Source of the DNA: RPQJ01 sp963732375
GTDB lineage: Bacteria; Pseudomonadota; Gammaproteobacteria; Steroidobacterales; Steroidobacteraceae
Assembly (NCBI GenBank): GCA_963732375.1
Contig: CAVSZE010000013.1
Location: 186,001 to 250,000, forward strand
DNA length: 64,000 nucleotides
Direction: 5' to 3'
Each line of letters starts with the position of its first letter. Positions within the stretch are counted from its first letter, which is position 1. This document shows, piece by piece, positions 53,487-63,627 of the stretch. Under the pieces are notes generated by a model. It was not told the DNA's origin. It made no database searches and worked only from the letters and a program-made list of their open reading frames with translations. The position numbers were made by a program, and so were the translations under genes.

Positions 53487-56051
53487 TCAGGCGATCCGCT
53501 TTCCGGCCTGGACCCCTGGCTCCTGCCGCTCGCGAAGCAGCCGCACGCAGGCCTTCACCACCGCAGCGTCGTAGCGGCGGCCGGACTGTGCCTGCAACTC
53601 TTCTATACAGGCCTGCATCGACAGTGCCTGACGCTGTGGCCGCGCCGACAACATCGCCTCCGCGGCATCGGCTACCGCGGCGATGCGCGCCTCGAGCAGG
53701 ATCGCGTCGCCCTTGAGACTGCGGGGATAGCCAGATCCGTCGAGCCGCTCGTGGTGCTGACGCACCGCCTCCGCGACTGGCCATGGGAAATCGATGCGGC
53801 GCAGTGATTCGTATCCACGATCCACGTGCGTCCTGACGAGCTCGAACTCCGCTGCGTCGAGCGGCGCCGGACGCCAGAGGATCTCTCGCGGAATGTGCAG
53901 CATGCCAACGTCGATCAGCTGGCCGATCACGCGCAGCCCTCGCACGCTGTGCCCCGGCAGGCCCATGACCGTGCCGATGCCCGCCGCGAGGTCGGCCACG
54001 CGCTTCGCCCGCCCCGTCCTGCAGCCGTCCTGCGCTTCCGAGAGCGTGCCGATCGCCTCGATCGCGCCCAGCATCACGCGCTCCATGTGATCCATGGCGC
54101 TCAGGATCTCGGCGTCCGACCGCCTGCGGCGCAGCGCCAGCCAGAGCGCATCCGCCACGTGTGCTGCGTTGCCGCGATCCTCGTCGTCGAACGCCTCCGG
54201 CTTGTCCGCCAGCAGCAGCACGCCGACCAGCCTCCCTCCATCCAGGATCGGCGTCGCCAGCTGGCGCGCGAGCGACCCGGGCAACCCTGCCTGTCGCAGC
54301 ACCCCGGTGCCTTCCGCGGCATCGCGTTGCGCGACTTGCAGCGATCTCGCGCACTCCATCAGAGCCGATTCTGTGGGCGGCTTTCCGCGCCAGCGCACCG
54401 GAAGCGCCTGCCCTGCATCAGCATCGGCAGAGCTTCGCGCCGCAAGCTCCATGTGCGTCACGTCCGGCGTCGCCAGGAAGACGTAACCCTGCTCGCTGCC
54501 CGTGAGACGGCGCGCCAGCTCGAGCGCACGGGCCGGGACCTCCGTCTCGGTCAGCAGGTGCGTGTGCTGTGCGAGGTCGAGCAGGCCCGCGTGCAGTTGT
54601 TGTTCGCGACCGACCCTGTCACCGGCGCGACGACTGTCCGTCACGTCGCGCACCGTGACGATCCACGCGCCGGGAAGATCGGGCAAGGCCGCGCTCGAAA
54701 CCTCCGCGTCGAAATAGCTGCCGTCAGGCCTGCGCCACCTGGTGCGTCGCGGCGCGGCTCCTGCGCCCATCGCAGCCTGGCCCGCCGGGGATGAGTCACC
54801 CTCCTGGGCTTCGAATCCTCCCAGGGAGATGCCGTCGATCCGGTCGATGTCGAGCGACATGAGCGCAGCGAATGCAGGATTCGCGTGGGTCAACTGGCCG
54901 CGTTCGTCCACCAGGCAAGTCGCAACCGGAGATGCATCGAGCGCGGCCGCCCGTGCCTGTGCCAGGCGCTGCGTCTCGCGAAGCTCGCGTTCCGCCGTTA
55001 CGTCCACGAAGGTCGTGAGCCAGCAGGCGCGTCCAGCGTATGAGACCGCTGCGCGTCTCGGCTCCAGCACCGCGTGCGTGCCGTCCGGCTTGACGACGTC
55101 CACGTCCTGCGGAAACGCGTTGTCCTCATCAGGCACGCAACCTGGCAGGAGGTCCTTGAGCAACCGGCCCGACAGCCCGTGTGGCGCAACGCCGAGCAGG
55201 GCCGCAGCCGAATCGCTCGCAGCCCGGATCTCGTGGCTCTCCATGTCCGACAGCAGCGTCGGCACCGGCTGGGCGCCGAAAGCGCGCTCCGCATCGGCTG
55301 CGGCAGCTTGCGCCTTCGCGCGGCTCGACTGCAGTTCCTCGAGTCGCGACTCGAGCACGTCCGCGCGCGCGCTGCTGGCCCGGACCTGCTCGGCAGCATC
55401 CGTGGCCTGTGATTCGGCAGCCGCCTGCTCGTTCAGCTTCGCCTCGAGCTCGTCCACGCGTTGCTGCAGTTCCCGCGTGTTATCCGATTCGGTGGCAGCG
55501 TGGCTCGCCCGATCCTTCGCGTCGCGCTCGATCTTGCTGCGGGCGGCGCGTTCCGCCGCCGCGAGCAGCTTGTTCGTGTACTGGAGTTCGCGAATCTGCC
55601 GCTCGAGGTCCGCCGCATGGCGCCGGTCGTGCTGCTGCCGGTCGAGAAGCTCCGGCACCAGCGCCGGAATACGCATCGTGTCCGAGTGTGACTTCAGCGC
55701 GTCGATGGCGGTGGAAAGTTCCTCGAGCGTCGCGCCGCGCGGGAAGAAGCGCTGGGCGCCGACCTCCGCAGCGAATGCCTCGTACTTGGGGCCCTCGACA
55801 CGAAACGACAGCAGGAACACCGGCACGTACTGCGTTGCCGCGTCCTCCTTGAGCCGGCGGCAGAGCGCAAAGCCGTCCAGCAAGGGCAGCATCACGTCGC
55901 TGACGACTGCGTGCGGGGGATCGTTGCGCGCGAGGTCCAGCGCCTCGAGTCCGGTTCGCGCCCTGGCCACGTGGTGGCCCCGCGACTGCAGCAGCGTCTC
56001 CAGTGCCGAAAGGTCCTGGTCACGCTCGTAGACGAGAAGAATGGAACTCAT
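53487..56051 (-). CDS. Receiver-PAS-GAF sensor with a degenerate HD-GYP domain
   Basis: An 854-residue cytoplasmic protein. A receiver (about 1-120; phosphoacceptor in VVSDVMLPLLDG) is followed by a long coiled coil (about 140-260), a first PAS-like region (about 265-370), a second PAS (about 385-495), GAF (about 510-640) and HD-GYP (about 655-840). HHERLDGSGYP is kept, but the HD pair in LLHDIGK is changed to LIDVGM and the first His motif is GRAKR. The phosphodiesterase is therefore probably inactive. Start MSSILLVYE at 56051. Confidence 0.88.
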   Translation of the reverse strand: MSSILLVYERDQDLSALETLLQSRGHHVARARTGLEALDLARNDPPHAVVSDVMLPLLDGFALCRRLKEDAATQYVPVFLLSFRVEGPKYEAFAAEVGAQRFFPRGATLEELSTAIDALKSHSDTMRIPALVPELLDRQQHDRRHAADLERQIRELQYTNKLLAAAERAARSKIERDAKDRASHAATESDNTRELQQRVDELEAKLNEQAAAESQATDAAEQVRASSARADVLESRLEELQSSRAKAQAAAADAERAFGAQPVPTLLSDMESHEIRAASDSAAALLGVAPHGLSGRLLKDLLPGCVPDEDNAFPQDVDVVKPDGTHAVLEPRRAAVSYAGRACWLTTFVDVTAERELRETQRLAQARAAALDASPVATCLVDERGQLTHANPAFAALMSLDIDRIDGISLGGFEAQEGDSSPAGQAAMGAGAAPRRTRWRRPDGSYFDAEVSSAALPDLPGAWIVTVRDVTDSRRAGDRVGREQQLHAGLLDLAQHTHLLTETEVPARALELARRLTGSEQGYVFLATPDVTHMELAARSSADADAGQALPVRWRGKPPTESALMECARSLQVAQRDAAEGTGVLRQAGLPGSLARQLATPILDGGRLVGVLLLADKPEAFDDEDRGNAAHVADALWLALRRRRSDAEILSAMDHMERVMLGAIEAIGTLSEAQDGCRTGRAKRVADLAAGIGTVMGLPGHSVRGLRVIGQLIDVGMLHIPREILWRPAPLDAAEFELVRTHVDRGYESLRRIDFPWPVAEAVRQHHERLDGSGYPRSLKGDAILLEARIAAVADAAEAMLSARPQRQALSMQACIEELQAQSGRRYDAAVVKACVRLLRERQEPGVQAGKRIA

Positions 56052-56222
56052 GGACGCGCGAAGCCTTCTGCGCTTTGCGCCCAGCTGCCCGATCGATGCA
56101 TGCGCCGCCCCGTCATGCTGTCCTTTATACCGCATCCAGTATGCCCCGCCGCGCGGCGCTCACCAATACGTGGCGCCGCAGCGGGATGCGGATCACAGAA
56201 TTCCCGGGCTGGTGGCGGTCCG

Positions 56223-56666
56223 CTACGGGTTCGGGATCGCGGCGAGCCGCTGCGCCAGGACCTCGGGCGCGCTGTGCACGAGGTCCTTGCGGATCTCCCG
56301 GGCAACCCGGGCACGCGTCAGCCCTGACAGTTCCTGGCGCACCAGCCCGAGGAACGGTGCACCGGCCACTACGACCAACTGCTCGTACTCGCCCTTCCTC
56401 CGGGCATCGTCGAGCCGGCGGGCTATGCGGCGTGCGAAGCGCACCGCCTCCAGGCGGCGTGGCGTATTTTCCCGTTGGATCGAGTGGCGGGTCGCGCCCA
56501 TGCTCTCGTGGCTTCGCCCGGGGCGGTCGGTCGCGAGGTCCCGGTCGTGAAGGTGGGCCAGCGGATCACTGATCCGACCCACCTCCTTCGGTACTCCACG
56601 CAAGGTCGCGGAATCGTAGAAAACGGCTTCGGCCTGGTCGGCGACCAGGATTCTGTACTTGCTCAT
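56223..56666 (-). CDS. Host attachment protein-like (Host_attach family)
   Basis: A 147-residue cytoplasmic protein. MSKYRILVADQAEAVFY and the C-terminal FARRIARRLDDARRKGEYEQ with LVVVAGAPFLGLVRQEL match the Host_attach family, described first in plant-associated proteobacteria. Its fold resembles ribosome-associated eRF1-like domains; the cellular role is unclear. The start MSKYR at 56666 has GGAGG-type bases upstream. Confidence 0.85.
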   Translation of the reverse strand: MSKYRILVADQAEAVFYDSATLRGVPKEVGRISDPLAHLHDRDLATDRPGRSHESMGATRHSIQRENTPRRLEAVRFARRIARRLDDARRKGEYEQLVVVAGAPFLGLVRQELSGLTRARVAREIRKDLVHSAPEVLAQRLAAIPNP

Positions 56667-56806
56667 GTCAACCTCCCCTGTAGTGGGGCCTGTGCCCACG
56701 TTGCTCCGGGTCGGGGCGGCGCGCAATGGTGGAATGTGGCATTCGCGGCTGACGGACGGCCGCCGCTGTTCCTACTACACTTGAGCCAACGGACACGGAG
56801 ACGGCC

Positions 56807-57391
56807 ATGGGATCACATCTACACTGCGCGGCACTGCTTCTCGTGCTCCTCGCCGGTTGTACGACGACCTGGCAGGTGGATAGTTACCAGGCGCCGGGGT
56901 CTGACATCACCGCACGGCGGACTTTTGCGTGGAAAGGGGGCCAGACTGGAACGATGATGGACGTAAAGCCCGCCGTGGTGGCCGCCACGGACCAGCACGT
57001 GCGCGAAGCCGTCGTCGCCGGGCTCGTGCGCAAGGGCTATCAGGAAGTGGCGGACCCGAAGTCGGCCCAGATGCTGGTGAGCTATCAGGTCGTCGGCACG
57101 AATAAATACCAGAAATCCGAATTGCCCAGGTACAACGCTCCCAACCCGGACGACGTGCTGATGACCAGCAATCCGCAGCCACCGGCCGCGTCGGAACTGC
57201 CGCACGAGCGCCGAGTTACCGAAGGTTCAGTGATCCTGTTCGTGGAGGACCCGGCGACCGGCCGCATCATCTGGCGCGGCGCAATCACCGACGAGACACG
57301 CACTTCTTCCTCGGAGCAGGCCGTCCAAACGGTCGCAGACATGGCCACCGCCATCGTCGAGACGTTCCCGGCACGCACTGCCAGTCAGTGA
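56807..57391 (+). CDS. DUF4136 lipoprotein
   Basis: A 194-residue lipoprotein: lipobox LLAGC with the acylated Cys18, then a DUF4136 domain (about 25-185; VREAVVAGLVRKGYQEVADP, SAQMLVSYQVVG, TGRIIWRGAI). It probably sits at the outer membrane. The function of the domain is unknown. Confidence 0.9.
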   Translation: MGSHLHCAALLLVLLAGCTTTWQVDSYQAPGSDITARRTFAWKGGQTGTMMDVKPAVVAATDQHVREAVVAGLVRKGYQEVADPKSAQMLVSYQVVGTNKYQKSELPRYNAPNPDDVLMTSNPQPPAASELPHERRVTEGSVILFVEDPATGRIIWRGAITDETRTSSSEQAVQTVADMATAIVETFPARTASQ

Positions 57392-57401
57392 CCTGCCCGC
57401 G

Positions 57402-57423
57402 GCGGCCGTTCCCGGGCGGCCGC
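57402..57423. terminator. Possible bidirectional terminator stem
   Basis: GCGGCCG (57402-57408) and CGGCCGC (57417-57423) form a 7-bp stem with an 8-base loop between the convergent DUF4136 and redoxin genes. No T-run follows, so if it terminates it would do so poorly. Confidence 0.35.
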
Positions 57424-57431
57424 TGCGTGAT

Positions 57432-58013
57432 TCAGCGCGTGAAGTAGCCGGGCTCGGCGCCGGGCTTCCATTTGATGTTGCAACCAACGCTCGGGCGCTG
57501 CTGCGGATCCACGGCCGTTCCCGACAGCACGGCGTCCACGGCCCTGCGCAGGTCCGCCCCGGTCACCGGCCGCGCGTCGCCGGGCCTGCTGTCGTCGAAC
57601 TGGCCTCGATAGACGAGCCGCCGGCCGGAATCGAACAGGAAGAAGTCCGGCGTGCAAGCCGCGCTGAACGCCTTCGCGACCGACTGGTCCGCATCGAGCA
57701 GGTAAGGGAATGCGTAGCCCGCCGAGCGTGCTTCCTCCCGCATCGCATCGGGCCCGTCCTGCGGGTAGGCAGCAAGGTCGTTCGAGTTGACTGCGACGAT
57801 GGCCAGGCCACGTGGCAGGTATTCGGCGGCGAAACGCGCGAACCCGGCACGAATGTGCCGTGCGAATGGACAGTGCTCGCAGGTAAACACCACCAGCAAT
57901 GCGCCTGAATCGGCGAAGTCCGCTAGCGCATGGCGCCTGCCGTCGAAGTCCGGCAGGTCGAATGACGGTGCCAGCGTGCCAAGCGGCAGCATGGTGGAAG
58001 GCGTCCTGGCCAT
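57432..58013 (-). CDS. Thioredoxin-fold redoxin (AhpC/TSA-like) protein
   Basis: A 193-residue protein with the peroxiredoxin/redoxin fold: GTLAPSFDLPDFDGRRHALADF, LLVVFTCEHCPFARH with the CxxC pair, AIVAVNSNDLAAYPQD and TPDFFLFDSGRRLVYRGQFDDSRPG. No signal peptide is seen. It is similar to resistance-type (DUF899-like or ResA-like) redoxins used against peroxides, but the partner is unknown. It is the last gene of a leftward group with the YdcZ-type and bactofilin-like genes. Confidence 0.87.
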   Translation of the reverse strand: MARTPSTMLPLGTLAPSFDLPDFDGRRHALADFADSGALLVVFTCEHCPFARHIRAGFARFAAEYLPRGLAIVAVNSNDLAAYPQDGPDAMREEARSAGYAFPYLLDADQSVAKAFSAACTPDFFLFDSGRRLVYRGQFDDSRPGDARPVTGADLRRAVDAVLSGTAVDPQQRPSVGCNIKWKPGAEPGYFTR

Positions 58014-58023
58014 GGCGGTTTCC

Positions 58024-58464
58024 TCAGCGACGGATGATCAGCAGCGCGCCCGCGATCACCAGCACGGCACCCAGCAGGCGCGCGGGCGTCACGGCGCTCT
58101 GCGGGAAACCGATGACGCCGTACTGGTCCACGAGCAGCGCAGCGACCATCTGCCCGGCGAGCGTAAGCGCGAGCAGCGCCGCGGCACCGAGTCTTGGGCC
58201 GAGCACTGTCGTGGAAGCGACGTAAGTCGCGCCCAGCAGTCCGCCGAGCCACGCCCAGGCCGGCACGGCCGCGGTCGAGCCCGGCACGATGCGCGCGCCG
58301 CTTGCCAGCGCAACCACCATCAGCGCAGCCAGGCCGATAGCAAAATTGATGATGGTCGCAAGGACCGGCGAGCCGATCACCATGCGCACGGTCGAGTTCA
58401 TGCCCACCTGCACGGTGAGTCCGGCGCCCACCAGCACGGCGACCAGGTGCGGCCAGTAGTTCAC
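58024..58464 (-). CDS. YdcZ/DMT-family membrane transporter
   Basis: A 146-residue inner-membrane protein with about five hydrophobic segments, matching the short DMT_YdcZ (DUF606) family: AVLVGAGLTVQVGMNSTVRM at the start and GAALLALTLAGQMVAALLVD near the middle. Such proteins are half-length and may dimerise. The start is GTG 58464. It is 5 bases after the bactofilin-like gene. Confidence 0.85.
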   Translation of the reverse strand: MNYWPHLVAVLVGAGLTVQVGMNSTVRMVIGSPVLATIINFAIGLAALMVVALASGARIVPGSTAAVPAWAWLGGLLGATYVASTTVLGPRLGAAALLALTLAGQMVAALLVDQYGVIGFPQSAVTPARLLGAVLVIAGALLIIRR

Positions 58465-58469
58465 GGCGG

Positions 58470-59630
58470 TCAGCCTGCCGCCAAGGACGTGCCGTCGCGC
58501 CGGGACCAGGCCTGCGAAACCAGCGCGCCGATGCCGGCAATCATTGCCAGGAACGCGACGATGTTGCCGAGGAACGGCAAGTGGCGCACCAGCGACAGGG
58601 CCAGCAGCGCCAGCAGCAGAGCCAGCAGGCGCGAGCCAGTGGACATCGGGGCCGCGCCCGCGCCGCGTACCGCGGCCATTCCGCGCTGCCCTATGAAGAG
58701 TGCCGCGACGATCCAGCCGAGGAACATCAGCAGCAGGTACAGAGGCAGCAGCAGCAGTGCCAGCGGAATGCCGATGATCGTGACCAGCAGGACCACGGCG
58801 ACGAACGGCACGCAGACTAGGATGGCGAGGCCGAGGCCCAGCGACTGCCACGGATCACGTGCGATGGTTTCGGCGGCGCGCGTCGACAGCCCCGGGAACA
58901 GGACCAGGAACAGCGCGCCGACGAAGAACACGCCGGCGAACCAGAGCACTGATCCTACCCAGTGCACGACCCCGCGCACTGGACCGTGCTGGTCGTGGAT
59001 GAAGCTTCCGTGAGCGAACTCGTGAAACTCCACGCCGCCAGCGATGACTGCACCCTCGGGGACAACTGGCTCGGCAGGGCCCCGGTAGACGAGCCGCCCG
59101 CCGATTCGCGTTTCCGGCCGGATCACCAGTTCCTCGGCTCGGACGTCGACATCGCCAAGCGCCTGCCCCGACATCGTCACCGTTCCGCCGGAGATCTTCA
59201 GTAAACCGTGGGAATTCCCCTCGAAGTCCACCCTGCCACCGGTCAGCGTGGTGGCACCGGCAATGACGGTCGCCGGCCCGACGGTCACGTCACCGCCGCC
59301 GACCCGCACGTTTCCCTGGACGATCGCGTCCACCTTCACGTCGCCGCCGGCCGCATACACGTCGTCGCCTACGTTGCCACCGACCGACACCTGGCCGCCA
59401 GCGGCCACCAGGTCACCGTTCACCTCGCCGGCCGTGGCAACCTGGCCGCCGGCCAGGACGGCGTCGCCTTCCACCGGATCCGTGAGGTTGAGCATGCCGC
59501 CGGCGCCGAAATAATCGGTACCGAACTGCTGGCTCACGCCCGCGTCGTCGTCGTTCACCTCGATTGAACAGCCGCTGCCGGCCAGCGCAACGATGGCTGC
59601 AAGCACCACAATCGGCGCGAAGGTCTTCAT
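58470..59630 (-). CDS. Bactofilin-like beta-helix membrane lipoprotein
   Basis: A 386-residue protein with lipobox ALAGSGC and the acylated Cys21. Residues about 50-200 form repeated short strands (GDAVLAGGQVATAGEVNGDL, GDDVYAAGGDVKVDA) as in bactofilin beta-helices. The C-terminal third has about five hydrophobic segments. A lipidated beta-helix with a membrane C-terminus is a recognised but poorly studied group. It is followed by the YdcZ-type and redoxin genes on the same strand. Confidence 0.85.
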   Translation of the reverse strand: MKTFAPIVVLAAIVALAGSGCSIEVNDDDAGVSQQFGTDYFGAGGMLNLTDPVEGDAVLAGGQVATAGEVNGDLVAAGGQVSVGGNVGDDVYAAGGDVKVDAIVQGNVRVGGGDVTVGPATVIAGATTLTGGRVDFEGNSHGLLKISGGTVTMSGQALGDVDVRAEELVIRPETRIGGRLVYRGPAEPVVPEGAVIAGGVEFHEFAHGSFIHDQHGPVRGVVHWVGSVLWFAGVFFVGALFLVLFPGLSTRAAETIARDPWQSLGLGLAILVCVPFVAVVLLVTIIGIPLALLLLPLYLLLMFLGWIVAALFIGQRGMAAVRGAGAAPMSTGSRLLALLLALLALSLVRHLPFLGNIVAFLAMIAGIGALVSQAWSRRDGTSLAAG

Positions 59631-59698
59631 TTCCAACTCCTTGCAGGCGGCACCGGAATCAAAAGGCGCCAGCCGGTTTGCAGGCCATCGCGGCCAGT

Positions 59699-60346
59699 TT
59701 ACGGCATGGCGACTGCGCTCCGCAGCGTCCCGGGCTTGCGCGCCACGCCTTCGGTGACGTATCCGAGCAGCGTGGGCACGCCGCGCAGGTAGCCGGACTG
59801 CACCTGATCTCGCACCAGGCCGGCGCTCTCGATCAGCTCGAGCACAGGACGGTTCAGGCAGCACCCGCCAGCAAGCGGTCTCCACAGTGGCGTGAGTCGG
59901 TCCTGCCAGCGGGCAGCCTCGGGACGGGGGTCGCGACCGTGCTCCATGAACAGGAACTGTCCGCCGGGCTTGAGCACACGGCGGATCTCGCCGAGCGCGT
60001 GCATGACGTCGGGAATCGAGCACAAGGTGAGCGTGCTCACGACCGTATCGAAGCGCTCGGCCTCGAACGGCAGGTGCTCGGCATCGAGGTGGTGGAAGTC
60101 CACCTCGACACGCGAAGCATCGATCCGTGGCCGCGAGTAGCGATCGAGGAACGGGTCGGGGTCGATGGCCTCGATGCGTCGCACGCCGGGCGGGTAGTGC
60201 TCGAGATTGGCTCCGGTGCCGAAACCGATCTCGAGGATACGGCCGCTGGCAGGCGCCAGCGTTCGGATGCGCGGCTTGCGATAGGCGCGGCTGGACATCG
60301 CGAGATCGAGGAATTTCGGGAAAATGTAGTGGCGATAGAAGCTCAT
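59699..60346 (-). CDS. Class I SAM-dependent methyltransferase
   Basis: A 215-residue methyltransferase. SAM-binding motif I is ILEIGFGTGANLEHYP, with VEVDFHHLDAEHLPFE and LKPGGQFLFMEHGRD further on. The start MSFYRHYIFPKF was chosen over an upstream in-frame codon. The substrate is unknown. It is 68 bases upstream of the bactofilin-like gene on the same strand. Confidence 0.9.
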   Translation of the reverse strand: MSFYRHYIFPKFLDLAMSSRAYRKPRIRTLAPASGRILEIGFGTGANLEHYPPGVRRIEAIDPDPFLDRYSRPRIDASRVEVDFHHLDAEHLPFEAERFDTVVSTLTLCSIPDVMHALGEIRRVLKPGGQFLFMEHGRDPRPEAARWQDRLTPLWRPLAGGCCLNRPVLELIESAGLVRDQVQSGYLRGVPTLLGYVTEGVARKPGTLRSAVAMP

Positions 60347-60464
60347 GCGGAGATGCTCCTGCGGCCCGAATCGCAACGCGCGCCAGGCCGCGATTGCGGT
60401 GCGGTGTGGCCCGCAAGTCTATATTCAGGGATTATTGACAATGATGCCGCCAAAGCCAGTCATT

Positions 60465-60495
60465 TTGGCAGGTTAATTTTGCCAATTGTTATGAT
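60465..60495 (+). promoter_or_regulatory. Probable yebC promoter with inverted repeat
   Basis: TTGGCA (60465-60470) and TGCCAA (60480-60485) form an inverted repeat. Just beyond is an extended -10, TG-T-TATGAT (60487-60495). The spacing from TTGGCA to TATGAT is 19 bases, longer than ideal, but the extended -10 could compensate. It lies 74 bases before the yebC ATG. Confidence 0.4.
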
Positions 60496-60568
60496 GCGCA
60501 CGCGGGCAGATTGGCCCGTGTCGCGCGCTAGGGTAGATTGCGCGCCCTTCCAGGAAGGTCGAGTTCCC

Positions 60569-61291
60569 ATGGGTCGAATTTTCGAAGTCCGCAAGCACAC
60601 GATGTTCGCACGCTGGAACCGCATGGCGAAGCAGTTCGCGCGCATCGGCAAGGAAATCACCATCGCGGTCAAGTCGGGCGGCTCCGACCCGAACTCGAAC
60701 CCGGCGCTGCGGCGCGTGATCCAGAACGCCCGCGCCGTCAACATGCCCAAGGACAAGGTCGAGGCGGCGATCAAGCGCGCCTCCGGCCGCGACGCGGCCA
60801 ACTTCGAGGAAGTGCTGTACGAAGGCTACGCGCCGCACGGCGTCGCGGTGCTGGTCGAGTGCGCGACCGACAACCCGACCCGGACCGTCGCGAGCGTGCG
60901 CAATGCGTTCAGCAAGAACGGCGGCAACCTCGCCACGAGCGGCAGTGTCGTGTTCCAGTTCAAGCGCATGGGGGTGTTTCGCCTGAGCCCCGAGGGCGTC
61001 GACCAGGATGATCTCGAGCTGTACCTGATCGACCACGGCCTCGAGGAATTCGGCGAAAGCACCGGCGAGAAGGACGAGCCGCAGCTGGTCGCACGCTGTG
61101 CATTCGAGGACTTCGGCACGCTGCAGCGGGCGCTCGAAGAGCGCGGTATCGCGCCGATCTCGGCCGAACACGAATACATATGCCAGGCCCCGACCGAGTT
61201 GCCCGAGGACCAGGCCACCGAGGTGCTCGAGCTGATCGACAAGCTCGAGCAGGACGACGACGTGCAGAAGGTGTATCACACGCTCGCATAG
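60569..61291 (+). CDS. yebC: YebC/PmpR (TACO1) family protein
   Basis: A 240-residue protein of the YebC family (MGRIFEVRKHTMFARWNRMA, VECATDNPTRTVASVRN, GSVVFQF), which binds DNA in some cases and helps translate proline-rich stretches in others. Three domains are expected. The stop codon TAG uses, as its last base, the first G of the palindromic repeat that follows immediately. Confidence 0.93.
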   Translation: MGRIFEVRKHTMFARWNRMAKQFARIGKEITIAVKSGGSDPNSNPALRRVIQNARAVNMPKDKVEAAIKRASGRDAANFEEVLYEGYAPHGVAVLVECATDNPTRTVASVRNAFSKNGGNLATSGSVVFQFKRMGVFRLSPEGVDQDDLELYLIDHGLEEFGESTGEKDEPQLVARCAFEDFGTLQRALEERGIAPISAEHEYICQAPTELPEDQATEVLELIDKLEQDDDVQKVYHTLA

Positions 61292-61329
61292 GGGACATTC
61301 TCCTTTTCGCTGAAAAGGAGAATGTCCCC
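61291..61329. repeat. REP-like inverted repeat, copy 1 (after yebC)
   Basis: GGGGACATTCTCCTTTTC (61291-61308) and its exact reverse complement (61312-61329) flank a GCT loop: 18-base arms. The same arms occur at 62135-62180 in ygiQ. It lies between yebC and ygiQ and can form a strong hairpin that could end the yebC transcript. Confidence 0.9.
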
Positions 61330-61367
61330 TGGACTCCGCAAGGACCAAGCCGTCTACACTGCCGGCC

Positions 61368-63581
<2,214 letters not shown>

Positions 63582-63627
63582 CAGTCTCCCGCGTATCAGG
63601 ACCAAGCCCTTGTAGAATCCGGTTCGC

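Noticed and set aside
52190..53716. Long plus-strand open frame across the beta-CASP hydrolase gene.
   Set aside because: The minus strand encodes HAHIDHCG and other catalytic motifs, so the plus-strand frame is a shadow.
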